NCBI GenBank assembly: GCA_030377965.1
Contig: JAUCGE010000010.1
Coordinates: 1 to 64,000, forward strand
Reading direction: 5' to 3'
DNA length: 64,000 nt
DNA from: Desulfobacterales bacterium HSG16
GTDB taxonomy: Bacteria; Desulfobacterota; Desulfobacteria; Desulfobacterales; HSG16
In this document: piece by piece, positions 1 to 8,677 of the stretch
Layout: every line of letters begins with the position of its first letter
Position numbering within the stretch: position 1 is the first letter of the stretch
Translations under genes and position numbers: made by a program
Notes under the pieces: generated by a model
What the model was told of the DNA's origin: nothing
What the model saw: the letters and a program-made list of their open reading frames with translations, nothing else
Databases searched by the model: none

Positions 1-1530
1 GCGGATGAAGAAATAAAAAAATTCAGAACTATCTTCGACAAAGCTGTCCACGGCAACGCAATTGCTGATCTTGAGGGAAATATCATTTATATTAACGATT
101 ACTTTGCAGACACCCACGGATACGATACGGACGAATTGATCGGACAGCATCTGTCCATATTCCACACTCACAGACAGATGAAAGATGTTAAACAGATAAA
201 CGAATCTATGTTAGAAAAGGGAAGTTACGATCCGATAGAGGTGTGGCATATTCACAAAGATGGTACAGAATTTCCTATGTTAATGAGCGGAATCATTATC
301 ACAGACGACAATGGAAACCCTGAATTCATGGCTGCCACGGCAATAGATATCTCAGATAGAAAAAATATGGAATCCTGCCTTCGACAGGCCCAGAAGATGG
401 AATCTATCGGGAGTCTTGCTGGTGGCATTGCCCATGATTTTAACAACATTCTATATCCAATCATTGGATTGTCTGAAATGCTGTTGGAAGATCTTCCTTC
501 CGACAGCCTGGAATATGAAAATGCGCGTGTAATATTTAAAGCAGGACAAAGAGGCAGTGATCTCGTCAGACAGATCCTTGCTTTCAGCCGTCAGTCAGAA
601 AACGAGATAACACCAGTCCGGGTTCAGAATGTACTACATGAGGTATTAAAATTATGCCGATCAACGATTCCAGTAAATATCGAAATCACCCATAATATTC
701 AACCCAATTGCAGGCTGATTATGGCAGACCCTACACAGATACACCAGATTGCCATGAACCTTATCACCAATGCATACCATGCTGTAGAGAAGACTTGTGG
801 AAAAATTTCCGTTAAACTGAAGGAAGCGAATTTAGAAAGTGACGATATAGAAGATATCTTCTCTGAATCGGGTCACTATGCAATGATAAGCATTTCCGAC
901 ACAGGGTGCGGCATTGATCCTGTCAGAATGGATAAAATATTTGATCCGTATTTCACGACCAAGGAGAAAGATAAGGGAACTGGTCTCGGACTTGCCGTGG
1001 TTTACGGTATCGTCAAAGAGCATCAGGGTGATATCAAGGTGTACAGTGATTTGGGAAAGGGAACAACATTCAATGTGTATCTGCCATTAGTAGGAAATCA
1101 TGCTGATGTGGCAGTCAAAAAGATAGAAACAAGCCAGGCTGGCAGCGAAAGAATTCTACTGGTTGACGACGAAGAGGCAATTGTCCGTCTTGAAAAACAA
1201 ATGCTTGAACGTCTTGGCTATCAAGTAACTTCTCGAATAAACAGTGTTGAGGCGTTTGAAGCTTTCAAAGCGAAACCGAACGAATTTGACCTGGTAATAA
1301 CAGACATGACAATGCCGTACATGACTGGCGATCAGCTCGCCAGAAAATTGATTTCGATCAAACCGGATCTGCCGATAATAATCTGCACCGGGTTTAGTGA
1401 AGAGTTAAGCCTGAACAGGATTGATACAATAGGTATAAAAGGTTTATTGATGAAGCCGGTTGTTAAATCCGAGATGGCCCAGATCGTCCGAAAAGTGCTG
1501 GATGAAACAAATGGTTTGGATCAGGAATAA
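1..1530 (+). CDS. PAS hybrid sensor histidine kinase, 5' truncated by window edge
   Basis: The reading frame is open from base 1, so the gene starts upstream; a TTG at 136 lies inside the PAS domain and is not a real start. Visible order: PAS domain (about residues 1-120), HisKA with the phospho-acceptor His at residue 145 in a GGIAHDFNN context, HATPase_c with a GTGLGL G2 box, then a C-terminal receiver domain with VDDEE acidic residues and acceptor Asp at residue 435 (ITDMTMP). The AHDFNN-type H box is typical of NtrB-like soluble hybrid kinases. It should autophosphorylate and pass phosphate to its own receiver. No membrane segment is visible in this part. The signal and any partner lie outside the window or are unlinked. 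Confidence 0.93.
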   Translation, partial: ADEEIKKFRTIFDKAVHGNAIADLEGNIIYINDYFADTHGYDTDELIGQHLSIFHTHRQMKDVKQINESMLEKGSYDPIEVWHIHKDGTEFPMLMSGIIITDDNGNPEFMAATAIDISDRKNMESCLRQAQKMESIGSLAGGIAHDFNNILYPIIGLSEMLLEDLPSDSLEYENARVIFKAGQRGSDLVRQILAFSRQSENEITPVRVQNVLHEVLKLCRSTIPVNIEITHNIQPNCRLIMADPTQIHQIAMNLITNAYHAVEKTCGKISVKLKEANLESDDIEDIFSESGHYAMISISDTGCGIDPVRMDKIFDPYFTTKEKDKGTGLGLAVVYGIVKEHQGDIKVYSDLGKGTTFNVYLPLVGNHADVAVKKIETSQAGSERILLVDDEEAIVRLEKQMLERLGYQVTSRINSVEAFEAFKAKPNEFDLVITDMTMPYMTGDQLARKLISIKPDLPIIICTGFSEELSLNRIDTIGIKGLLMKPVVKSEMAQIVRKVLDETNGLDQE

Positions 1531-1589
1531 TCATTTTTTCAGGCAGTGAAGGTGACAAAAGCCTGTCCAAACTTTGTGAAAAGTATTTT

Positions 1590-2531
1590 TCAGGGCATCT
1601 TTGACTTCTTTGATTCATAATTAGCGATCAAAATACCAGATACAATGAGCAATGCGCTGTAAAAATGTACCATGCTGATGCTCTCTTTCAAGAATAGATA
1701 TGCCAAAAAGCCGCTGAAAAGAGGCAATGTATAGTAAATCATCCCTGCTTTTGACGGGCCGACTGCTACAATTGCCTTGTTCCATAAAATGAAAGCTGAA
1801 AGTGAAGCAAAAATACCGACGTAAAGAATTGCAGAAATTGTCTTTATATCGACTTCGGCAGAAGGCGTAGTTGTATATTCCCAGATAAAAAACGGAAATA
1901 GAAATATGAGTCCTAATATAAATGTGCTTAACTGAAAAGCCCATATGCTTAACTGTGCAGGTTTTCGTTTCAATAAAATGCTGTAAACAGCAAAAATTAT
2001 CGCTGCTGCAAGCATCCAGACATCACCTATGGCAAAAGATATATTCAAAAGCCTGGCAAGGATTCCTCTGGTAATCAGGAGGACAACACCTGTTGCAACA
2101 AGTATAATTCCGATTCCCTTGTTTACAGTTATCAGTTCATGAAAAAAAATCCGGGAAAAAATGACAATGAAGACAGGAAAAGTAATAGAAATCAGTGAAA
2201 GATTGATGGCGCTGGTTGTGTGAGCTGCAAAATAGATCAGAGTATTGAATGTTGTAATTCCCAGTAATGATGTAACAGACAGATAGACAATGTTTTTTTT
2301 GAGAATATCCCATTCGGTAATGATGGATTTCAATGCAAAAGGCAAAAACACGATTACAGCAACGACCCACCTCCAGAAGGCAAGGCTTATTGGTGGTATG
2401 CTTTCATTCAGACCGCGTGCAATGATAAAATTGCCTGACCATATAGCCGTTGCACCAACAGCAAAAAGGTAGCCTGAAATTATTTGTCGATTTTGTGATA
2501 CATTTGTCAATTTAGAAATTTCCTTTTTCAC
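1590..2531 (-). CDS. EamA/DMT-family inner-membrane transporter
   Basis: A 313-residue protein made almost entirely of hydrophobic helices, about ten segments, with the two-fold repeat typical of EamA (drug/metabolite transporter) proteins. The N-terminal repeat begins with an AIWSGNFIIARGL-like segment and the second half ends in a short charged tail (YESKKSKMP). Length matches the family. The start codon overlaps the stop of the upstream cyclase gene by 4 bp, so it is probably translated as the last gene of the chemosensory operon. Substrate cannot be told from sequence; family members export amino acids, metabolites or drugs. Its link to signalling may be only transcriptional. Confidence 0.88.
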   Translation of the reverse strand: MKKEISKLTNVSQNRQIISGYLFAVGATAIWSGNFIIARGLNESIPPISLAFWRWVVAVIVFLPFALKSIITEWDILKKNIVYLSVTSLLGITTFNTLIYFAAHTTSAINLSLISITFPVFIVIFSRIFFHELITVNKGIGIILVATGVVLLITRGILARLLNISFAIGDVWMLAAAIIFAVYSILLKRKPAQLSIWAFQLSTFILGLIFLFPFFIWEYTTTPSAEVDIKTISAILYVGIFASLSAFILWNKAIVAVGPSKAGMIYYTLPLFSGFLAYLFLKESISMVHFYSALLIVSGILIANYESKKSKMP

Positions 2532-4525
2532 TTTGAATCAAGAGTCCAGACCCCGTTCCAGTCTGTGGGGGAATTTTCGATCAGCTTCCGGCATCGGGCC
2601 TGATATACACGGGAAGGATTGAGTTTTCCTGACTGGGTGACTTTTTCGAGTTTATCACAGGACGTAAATACAGCGAGAGCATCTTTAAAATCGCCATTAC
2701 GAAACGCTTCTATACCTTTATCGAAAGAAGATATCAGATTTATTTCATTTTCAGTCAAATCTTTTTTCGTGTTGAACACCTCATAGCATTCTACAGGCTT
2801 CTTTTTCCCTTTTACACGGACAAGATCTATCTTTCTTGCACCGAACTCATCGAAAAGATGTTTTATGGTGTATTCGCTGACAAGGTTGTAAATGCCGTAT
2901 TGTTTGGATGCGGATTCGAGCCGGGATGCGAGATTTACAGGATCTCCTATGGTGGTAAGATCAATTCTGGCATCTGCACTTCCGATGTCGCATAGAATGA
3001 TTTCGCCAGTATTGATACCGACCCGGATACGGATAGGGTCTTTGGATAGAACAGGATGGGTTTCGTTCATCAGGGCAAGTTCTCTGTTCAGGATGATAAA
3101 CGAACGGACAGCTCTTCTGGCTGAAATTGCAGGATTTTTATCGAGCCAGAAGGCCATGCAGGCATCTCCGATGAATTTATCGATATCTCCCTCATTGCCC
3201 ATGATAACTCTTGTCACGACATCGAAAAGAGCGTTGATCTGGGCAACTATCTGCTTTGGAGAATATCTTTCGCATCTGGAAGTAAAACTTTCGATATCGC
3301 TGAAAAAAATGGTTGCACGTTTTATGTCCGCCCGGATAGAAGACTCTTTGCCGGAGAGAATCGATTTTTCCAGAGCCATGCTCAATGAAGCTTTTGAAAC
3401 ATATTTTTCCAGCTGGGCTTTTTCCATAGAAGCGCGCCGGTCAGCCAGAGTACGTTCAACCGTGGCAAGAAGGCTGTCCATAGAGAAAGGTTTGCTGATA
3501 ACGCCTGCTGCTCCGGCATTCATTACCATTTTTGTGTCTGCATCACTATCTCTTGATGTAATGATCAGCATTGCAGGCTGTTCCTGTTCAGGCAGGCTTT
3601 TTAAAGCGGCTGCCAGATCTATGGCATTACCGTCTGCCAGATCTATTTCCGAGATTACAAGATCATAATGAATCTTTTTGAGCAGTTTCAGCGTTGATTT
3701 TACGTCGCAGAGGACGCGAGCTGTAAACCCTTGTTTTGAAATAGATTTAGCCATATTATCAGCTATCTGCCTGTCCTGTTCCAGGATCAGGATGTTTTCC
3801 CGGCCCACAAGGGTGGATTTGAAAACTTTTTTGATACGATCCAGCAGTTCCGGTATGACGACGGGCTTGATAATATATTCGTCAACTCCGGCCTTGAATC
3901 CTTTCTGCTGATCGGAAGATGACGAAAGAGTGCTTGACATGATTATATAAATATCGCTTGTTTCCGGATTGCTGCGGATGGCTGAACATACCTCGAATCC
4001 GTTCATTTTCGGCATTTCAATATCGCAGATGATCAAATTCGGCTTGATTTCGAGTGCCTGAGCCAGTCCCTCCTGTCCATTTTCTGCCCCGAAAACTTCG
4101 TATCCAGCTTCTTCTAACGGGGAAGTCAGGTGTTTATGCACAAGCTTTGAATCGTCAATGATGAGAATGCGCCGGGTGTCGTCTTGAAGTTCTTTGATAG
4201 CCTCTTCTATGGTTTCAAAAAGGAGGGGAAACTGAAAAAAACAGTCAACGGCAGCGCCTGCGTCTTCTTTTGTCAGATAATCGGAAGAAAGCAGGATGAT
4301 TTTTATCTCCTGTGCGAAGATTCTCTTGAGTTTTCTGGCAAGCTCTATCAGGCTGTGTTCGGAAGTATCCGACTGGAGCAGTAAAATTTCCGGCGGAGTT
4401 TCCGCAATGGCCTGGGCAAGGTTTTTTTCGGCCACGGAAGTTACCGAATATCGTTTTTCGGCAAAGTTTTTTTCCATATACCGACGATAGAGTCTGTTTT
4501 CGACGGAAAGGGTTACTTTGGTCAT
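2528..4525 (-). CDS. Multi-receiver class III adenylate cyclase
   Basis: 665 residues. Three receiver-like domains precede a class III nucleotide cyclase domain (about residues 400-590). REC1 (about 5-112) lacks the acceptor Asp. REC2 (about 119-236) is intact with Asp168 in an ICDIEMP context. REC3 (about 243-361) has Glu293 where the acceptor Asp should be (ISEID). The cyclase has both metal-binding Asp residues (Asp410 in FFSDIESFT, Asp454 in KFIGDACMAFW) and Lys450, the usual purine-selecting lysine of adenylate rather than guanylate cyclases. A short region of unknown fold follows. It lies 2 bp after cheA, so it is the likely phosphotransfer target and converts chemosensory input into cAMP. 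cAMP specificity is inferred from residues. Confidence 0.9.
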   Translation of the reverse strand: MTKVTLSVENRLYRRYMEKNFAEKRYSVTSVAEKNLAQAIAETPPEILLLQSDTSEHSLIELARKLKRIFAQEIKIILLSSDYLTKEDAGAAVDCFFQFPLLFETIEEAIKELQDDTRRILIIDDSKLVHKHLTSPLEEAGYEVFGAENGQEGLAQALEIKPNLIICDIEMPKMNGFEVCSAIRSNPETSDIYIIMSSTLSSSSDQQKGFKAGVDEYIIKPVVIPELLDRIKKVFKSTLVGRENILILEQDRQIADNMAKSISKQGFTARVLCDVKSTLKLLKKIHYDLVISEIDLADGNAIDLAAALKSLPEQEQPAMLIITSRDSDADTKMVMNAGAAGVISKPFSMDSLLATVERTLADRRASMEKAQLEKYVSKASLSMALEKSILSGKESSIRADIKRATIFFSDIESFTSRCERYSPKQIVAQINALFDVVTRVIMGNEGDIDKFIGDACMAFWLDKNPAISARRAVRSFIILNRELALMNETHPVLSKDPIRIRVGINTGEIILCDIGSADARIDLTTIGDPVNLASRLESASKQYGIYNLVSEYTIKHLFDEFGARKIDLVRVKGKKKPVECYEVFNTKKDLTENEINLISSFDKGIEAFRNGDFKDALAVFTSCDKLEKVTQSGKLNPSRVYQARCRKLIENSPTDWNGVWTLDSK

Positions 4526-4527
4526 TT

Positions 4528-7500
4528 TTATTTTATTCCCAAGTAGTTATCAATTGCTTCAATAAGAACTGCGGTGTCCACTGGTTTGTTGTAATATTCA
4601 TTCACACCAAGTTGCCGGGCCCGTTCATGATCTGTATCAGTGGTTTTTGCCGAAATAAAAAAGACAGGTGTATTTTTATGCATGGGCAGCTGGCGAAGTC
4701 TTTCTACAAATTCGAAACCATCCATGACGGGCATGATGACATCCACACAGAAAAGGGAGTAGTTTTTATTGCGAAGGTCTTTGAGTGCATTGAATCCGTT
4801 TTCAGCCATTCCCACGGAATATCCGGCCCGGTTAAATGCTGAATGCAGATTTTTGCGATGTATGGCCGAGTCGTCTATAATCAGGATGGAATGGTTCTGC
4901 CTGGTTTTATTAATCTTTTCTTTACCTCTCAGGGGTTCTGCCTGTAAATTTTCAGTGTAGTTGACAAACTCCCAGGCGTTTAAAACCATTACCAGTCGGC
5001 TGTCGCTCAGTACGGTGCAGCCCATGATATAAGGAATTTTCTTTATCAGAGTTCCGAGATCTTTTATAAGGACTTCCTGCCGTCCTGTTATGGTATCGAC
5101 AAGCACACCGACTTTCTTTTCGCCTTCTGATAGAACGATCAGTGGAATTTCAGTGTCTGAAAGAGTACTCGGGGGAAACTTGAAGACATTAGATAAAGTG
5201 GTTATGGGCAATGTATTCCCGCGAAGATTGTAAACCATGTCGCAGGAGAGCTGATTAATATCTTCTTTATTGATATGCAGGATTTCCTCCACATGGATAA
5301 TGGGAAAAGCGAATTGAAAAGGCCCTTCCTGAACCAGGAGAATTTCTACCACGGCAAGGGTAAGGGGCAGTTTGATCTTTAAAGATGTCCCCTGGCCCAG
5401 AGCGGTATCAATGTTTATGGAACCCTGGATCTGCTTGATGGCAGACTTCACTACATCCATCCCGACCCCTCGACCGGATAACCTGGTCGTTTTTTCTACA
5501 GTTGAAAAACCCGGTTCAAAAAGAAAATCTAAAATCTGGTTTTTGTTCAGAGATTCGGCAGCCTGTGGTTCGATCAGGCCGTGTTCAATGGCCCTGGCCT
5601 GGATAGCGTCTGGATCAATGCCCTTGCCGTCATCGGTTATTTCGATAATTGCGTGAGAACCCTGATAATAGGCTTTGAGTGATATTCTCCCTGATTCTGG
5701 TTTGTTTCTTCGCAGTCTTTCTTCCGTGGTTTCGATTCCATGATCAATCGAATTACGCAGAATATGGAGAAGAGGATCGACTAATTGATTGATAAGAATC
5801 TTGTCAAGTTCCGTATCAGCACCGCTGATGTCCAGCCTGATTTTTTTGCCGACCTGCCGGGCTGTTTCACGTACCTGGGTTGGAAAACGTTCAAAAAGAC
5901 TGGCAATGGGTACCATGCGAAAACTCATGGCTCCAGATAAAAGCCGGGAACTTAAATGTTCGAGGTCGTCTGTATTTTTCCGCAGACGTTTGCAGATTTC
6001 CTCAATAGAGAGAACATTGAGTCTCATTTCTTCGGGTATGACGACTTCATTTTCTGTCATATCTTCTATAAGTTCATCGTGAAAACGGTTGATAGTTTTC
6101 GATAATTCCTTTTCCGAAAAAAAAATTTCTTGTTTCTGCAGTATCACTTCAATATCTTTCAAAAGTCCATTGTTCGACTCTGCAAGACGTTTCATAATCT
6201 CTTCAGGAGCAAAATCTTCCATATGATGGATCGTCGTCTTAAAATCCTTGATAGAATTCCCAATGGCCGCAATGTCGTTTTGAAGCCTGATCCTGCTTAT
6301 AAAGATTTCCGATGCGGTATTCAAGACTTCATCAAGCTTATGGGTAGCCAGGCGTATGGTATCGGTCAATAAGGGTTTTGTCGTTTTAATATTTGATTTC
6401 TGCCTGTCTGTAACCGTCGTTACAAGTTTCTTCAAGGCGTTTTCGGGTGTAGCCTCATCTTTTTTCAAGGCTGGTTTTTCTTTCAGCGGTATCTCGTGAA
6501 TAGCTGGTTTTGACATGTCGGGAGAAACGATACCAGCGGTCGCTTCCAGAATTTTTTCGACAAAAGGGAATGTGCGGGCGGTTACAGGCCCTTTTGAGGC
6601 AACATCTTCTACCATCTCTTCGATACATTTTCTGCTATCAAGAAGAAGGTCTATCAAAGTCGGCGTTATCTCTATTTCTTTTTTACGCAGCCTGTCAAGC
6701 AATGTTTCCAGATGATGGGTCAGGTATTCGATTTTTTGCACTTTCAAGAGCCTGGCACCGCCTTTTACAGTATGGACAAGCCGAAATATCTCATGGATGA
6801 CGGGAACCGGCTCGTTACTATTTTCAAGCTCGATAAGTTGATTGCCGACCTGGATAAGACTTTCCCTGCATTCTTCACAAAAAATACTGATCATGCCCAC
6901 TTTGTTTACGGGAACATTGAGCGGCTCGGGTTCGTCGTCAAATGGCGGTTCTATGGCTGCATCTTCCGAAAAGCCGGGCCCGGTCTGTAAACTGGACATG
7001 GCCTGTAAACTGGGCATGGCCTGTAATCTGGGTTTTGAAGAACTGCTTTCTTCTGTTTCAGATAATTTTTCATCATGGGAAACAGACTTTTGCATTTCCG
7101 CATTATTTTCGTGTGTGTTTTCATGTTCGAGCAGTTTTTGCAGATAGTTTGCACACTCTTCGACCACATCGTGTAAATCAATGCTGCACAGCCTGTCTGT
7201 TTTGTATTCATCCACTGATTTTCCGGTCGTTTCTATAATCAGGCTGATCAGGTATTTTAAAGAATGTTCGTTCAAAGTTTGAGTTTTGCGGGCATAATCG
7301 ACAACAAAGTCGAGTATGGCAAGCAGATGGCAGATTTTGGGAATATTGAAAATATCAGCAAACCCGTAAAGAATATGGCTGCGACGGTATAACTCGTCAA
7401 AGATATCTTCATTTTCGTTTTGTTCAATTCCCCTGACAGTGGATTCTATCCAGTCGAACTCTTTAGATATATCATCAAAAAACAGGAGGGCATTTTTTTC

Positions 7501-7641
7501 CGTTTCCAAACCGGTTTTCGAGCCGATTTCCGAGCCAGAACCTGTTCCAGAATCTTTTGCCCCGGAGTCTGGAATAAGATGAGAGGATGTGGAATCGCTG
7601 TCCCAGGCTGTAAGGAGTTGTGGATGGTAGTTTTTCATCAT
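4528..7641 (-). CDS. cheA: Hybrid chemotaxis-type histidine kinase CheA with C-terminal receiver
   Basis: 1037 residues. An N-terminal Hpt-like helical bundle contains His89 in RRSHILYG. A Ser/Glu-rich linker with short repeats (about 180-245) follows, then a canonical Hpt with His290 in RLVHTVKGG. After that come the P3 dimerisation helices, an HATPase with N box (ILRNSIDHG), G1 (DDGKGID), F box (EPGFST) and G2 (GRGVGMD), a CheW-like P5 domain, and a C-terminal receiver with Asp in FCVDVIMP. The start overlaps the CheW gene stop by 4 bp. The CheY-like receiver fused to the kinase and the absence of cheY, cheR and cheB nearby suggest an alternative-function chemosensory system, not flagellar chemotaxis. 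The cyclase downstream is a plausible phospho-target. Confidence 0.94.
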   Translation of the reverse strand: MMKNYHPQLLTAWDSDSTSSHLIPDSGAKDSGTGSGSEIGSKTGLETEKNALLFFDDISKEFDWIESTVRGIEQNENEDIFDELYRRSHILYGFADIFNIPKICHLLAILDFVVDYARKTQTLNEHSLKYLISLIIETTGKSVDEYKTDRLCSIDLHDVVEECANYLQKLLEHENTHENNAEMQKSVSHDEKLSETEESSSSKPRLQAMPSLQAMSSLQTGPGFSEDAAIEPPFDDEPEPLNVPVNKVGMISIFCEECRESLIQVGNQLIELENSNEPVPVIHEIFRLVHTVKGGARLLKVQKIEYLTHHLETLLDRLRKKEIEITPTLIDLLLDSRKCIEEMVEDVASKGPVTARTFPFVEKILEATAGIVSPDMSKPAIHEIPLKEKPALKKDEATPENALKKLVTTVTDRQKSNIKTTKPLLTDTIRLATHKLDEVLNTASEIFISRIRLQNDIAAIGNSIKDFKTTIHHMEDFAPEEIMKRLAESNNGLLKDIEVILQKQEIFFSEKELSKTINRFHDELIEDMTENEVVIPEEMRLNVLSIEEICKRLRKNTDDLEHLSSRLLSGAMSFRMVPIASLFERFPTQVRETARQVGKKIRLDISGADTELDKILINQLVDPLLHILRNSIDHGIETTEERLRRNKPESGRISLKAYYQGSHAIIEITDDGKGIDPDAIQARAIEHGLIEPQAAESLNKNQILDFLFEPGFSTVEKTTRLSGRGVGMDVVKSAIKQIQGSINIDTALGQGTSLKIKLPLTLAVVEILLVQEGPFQFAFPIIHVEEILHINKEDINQLSCDMVYNLRGNTLPITTLSNVFKFPPSTLSDTEIPLIVLSEGEKKVGVLVDTITGRQEVLIKDLGTLIKKIPYIMGCTVLSDSRLVMVLNAWEFVNYTENLQAEPLRGKEKINKTRQNHSILIIDDSAIHRKNLHSAFNRAGYSVGMAENGFNALKDLRNKNYSLFCVDVIMPVMDGFEFVERLRQLPMHKNTPVFFISAKTTDTDHERARQLGVNEYYNKPVDTAVLIEAIDNYLGIK

Positions 7642-8669
7642 TCACGAAAGCAATATGGTTTAAGACGATCAGAAGTGAAGAGATGGGGGACTGCCAGGAT
7701 GAAAATGCGCCCCCTTTCATCTTCGTAAATACCTGTTACATATTCCGTTATTTCTCCGCTGAGAACAGTATCCGCTTTCTGAATTTCAGATACAGGCAAT
7801 TTTTTTATGGTCGAAACCCTGTCCACGCATAAAGCCAGTTCAGAGTCATCGCCAGCCAGCACGATAAAACGGTTGTTCTCTCCCAGAGAGCGCAGCGGAA
7901 GGCCGAGGGACTCGGATATGTCGAAACATGCCAGTACCTTGCCTCTGAGACTTATCAGCCCGCGGAGCGCAGGGTCTACATCGAAAAAGGGAGAGACTTC
8001 GTAACCTTCAATGATTTCAAGAACTTTTTCCACAGGAATCCCGAAATGAAATTCATCAATACACGCTCCAATGAATTTTTTACTTGCCTTTTCATCTCTG
8101 TACACCAGCCTGCCGTGTTCTTTCTTTTCGTTTACAGCCGAAAGGAAGCGCTGTTGACCGAAAACTTTTTTTACCATCCGGCTTATTCTGATCAGGGAAA
8201 GAACTATCAGGCTGCTGCCACGAAACCCTTTTATTGAGGCGATCATGTTCGTTTCATCCGAAAAATCTGTATCCTCTTGCTCTGTATCCTCTTGCTCTGT
8301 ATCCTCTCGCTCTGTATCTTTTTGATCCTTATCTTTTTGACTTGGCCTTTCATCGTCAAAAACGACGGTATCTATGAACTTATCCATTGCCAGCCCGAAA
8401 AAAGTATCTTCATATCTGGCTATTATAACTGCATCGTATTTTATCTGTTGGTTTGAATTTTCACCTGCCCGACACAGAAGGATCGGATCGAATACAGGAA
8501 CTATGTTGTCACGATGTTCTATATTTCCAATACACCCGTGAAGAGTTCCGTAAAAGGGCAGAAATCTGGAACTATGCACCATTTCCAGTACGCTTGTAAT
8601 GGGCATAGCGTATTGAATGTCCTGATGGATATATATAAGGTATTTTTCGGATATAGTCATAATTTTCAC
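7638..8669 (-). CDS. Tandem CheW-domain coupling protein
   Basis: 343 residues with two CheW-like domains, one at about residues 8-175 and one at about 200-335 (the second contains FGIPVEKVLEII and LRGLISLRGKVL). Between the halves of the first domain lies an acidic insertion made from five 15-bp units (repeats of DTE(Q/R)E), which looks like a disordered linker grown by repeat expansion. It should bridge the upstream MCP and the downstream CheA into an array. The start shown is GTG, 8 bp after the MCP stop; an in-frame ATG three codons later is an equally good start and neither has a strong Shine-Dalgarno. Double CheW proteins occur in several non-flagellar chemosensory systems. Confidence 0.88.
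   Translation of the reverse strand: MKIMTISEKYLIYIHQDIQYAMPITSVLEMVHSSRFLPFYGTLHGCIGNIEHRDNIVPVFDPILLCRAGENSNQQIKYDAVIIARYEDTFFGLAMDKFIDTVVFDDERPSQKDKDQKDTEREDTEQEDTEQEDTDFSDETNMIASIKGFRGSSLIVLSLIRISRMVKKVFGQQRFLSAVNEKKEHGRLVYRDEKASKKFIGACIDEFHFGIPVEKVLEIIEGYEVSPFFDVDPALRGLISLRGKVLACFDISESLGLPLRSLGENNRFIVLAGDDSELALCVDRVSTIKKLPVSEIQKADTVLSGEITEYVTGIYEDERGRIFILAVPHLFTSDRLKPYCFRE
8266..8340. repeat. 15-bp tandem repeat, five units, inside CheW gene
   Basis: Five consecutive 15-bp units based on TCTGTATCCTCTTGC (the last two diverged) encode an acidic pentapeptide repeat on the minus strand. The period is a multiple of three, so the frame is kept. Confidence 0.95.
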
Positions 8670-8677
8670 AAAATCGC

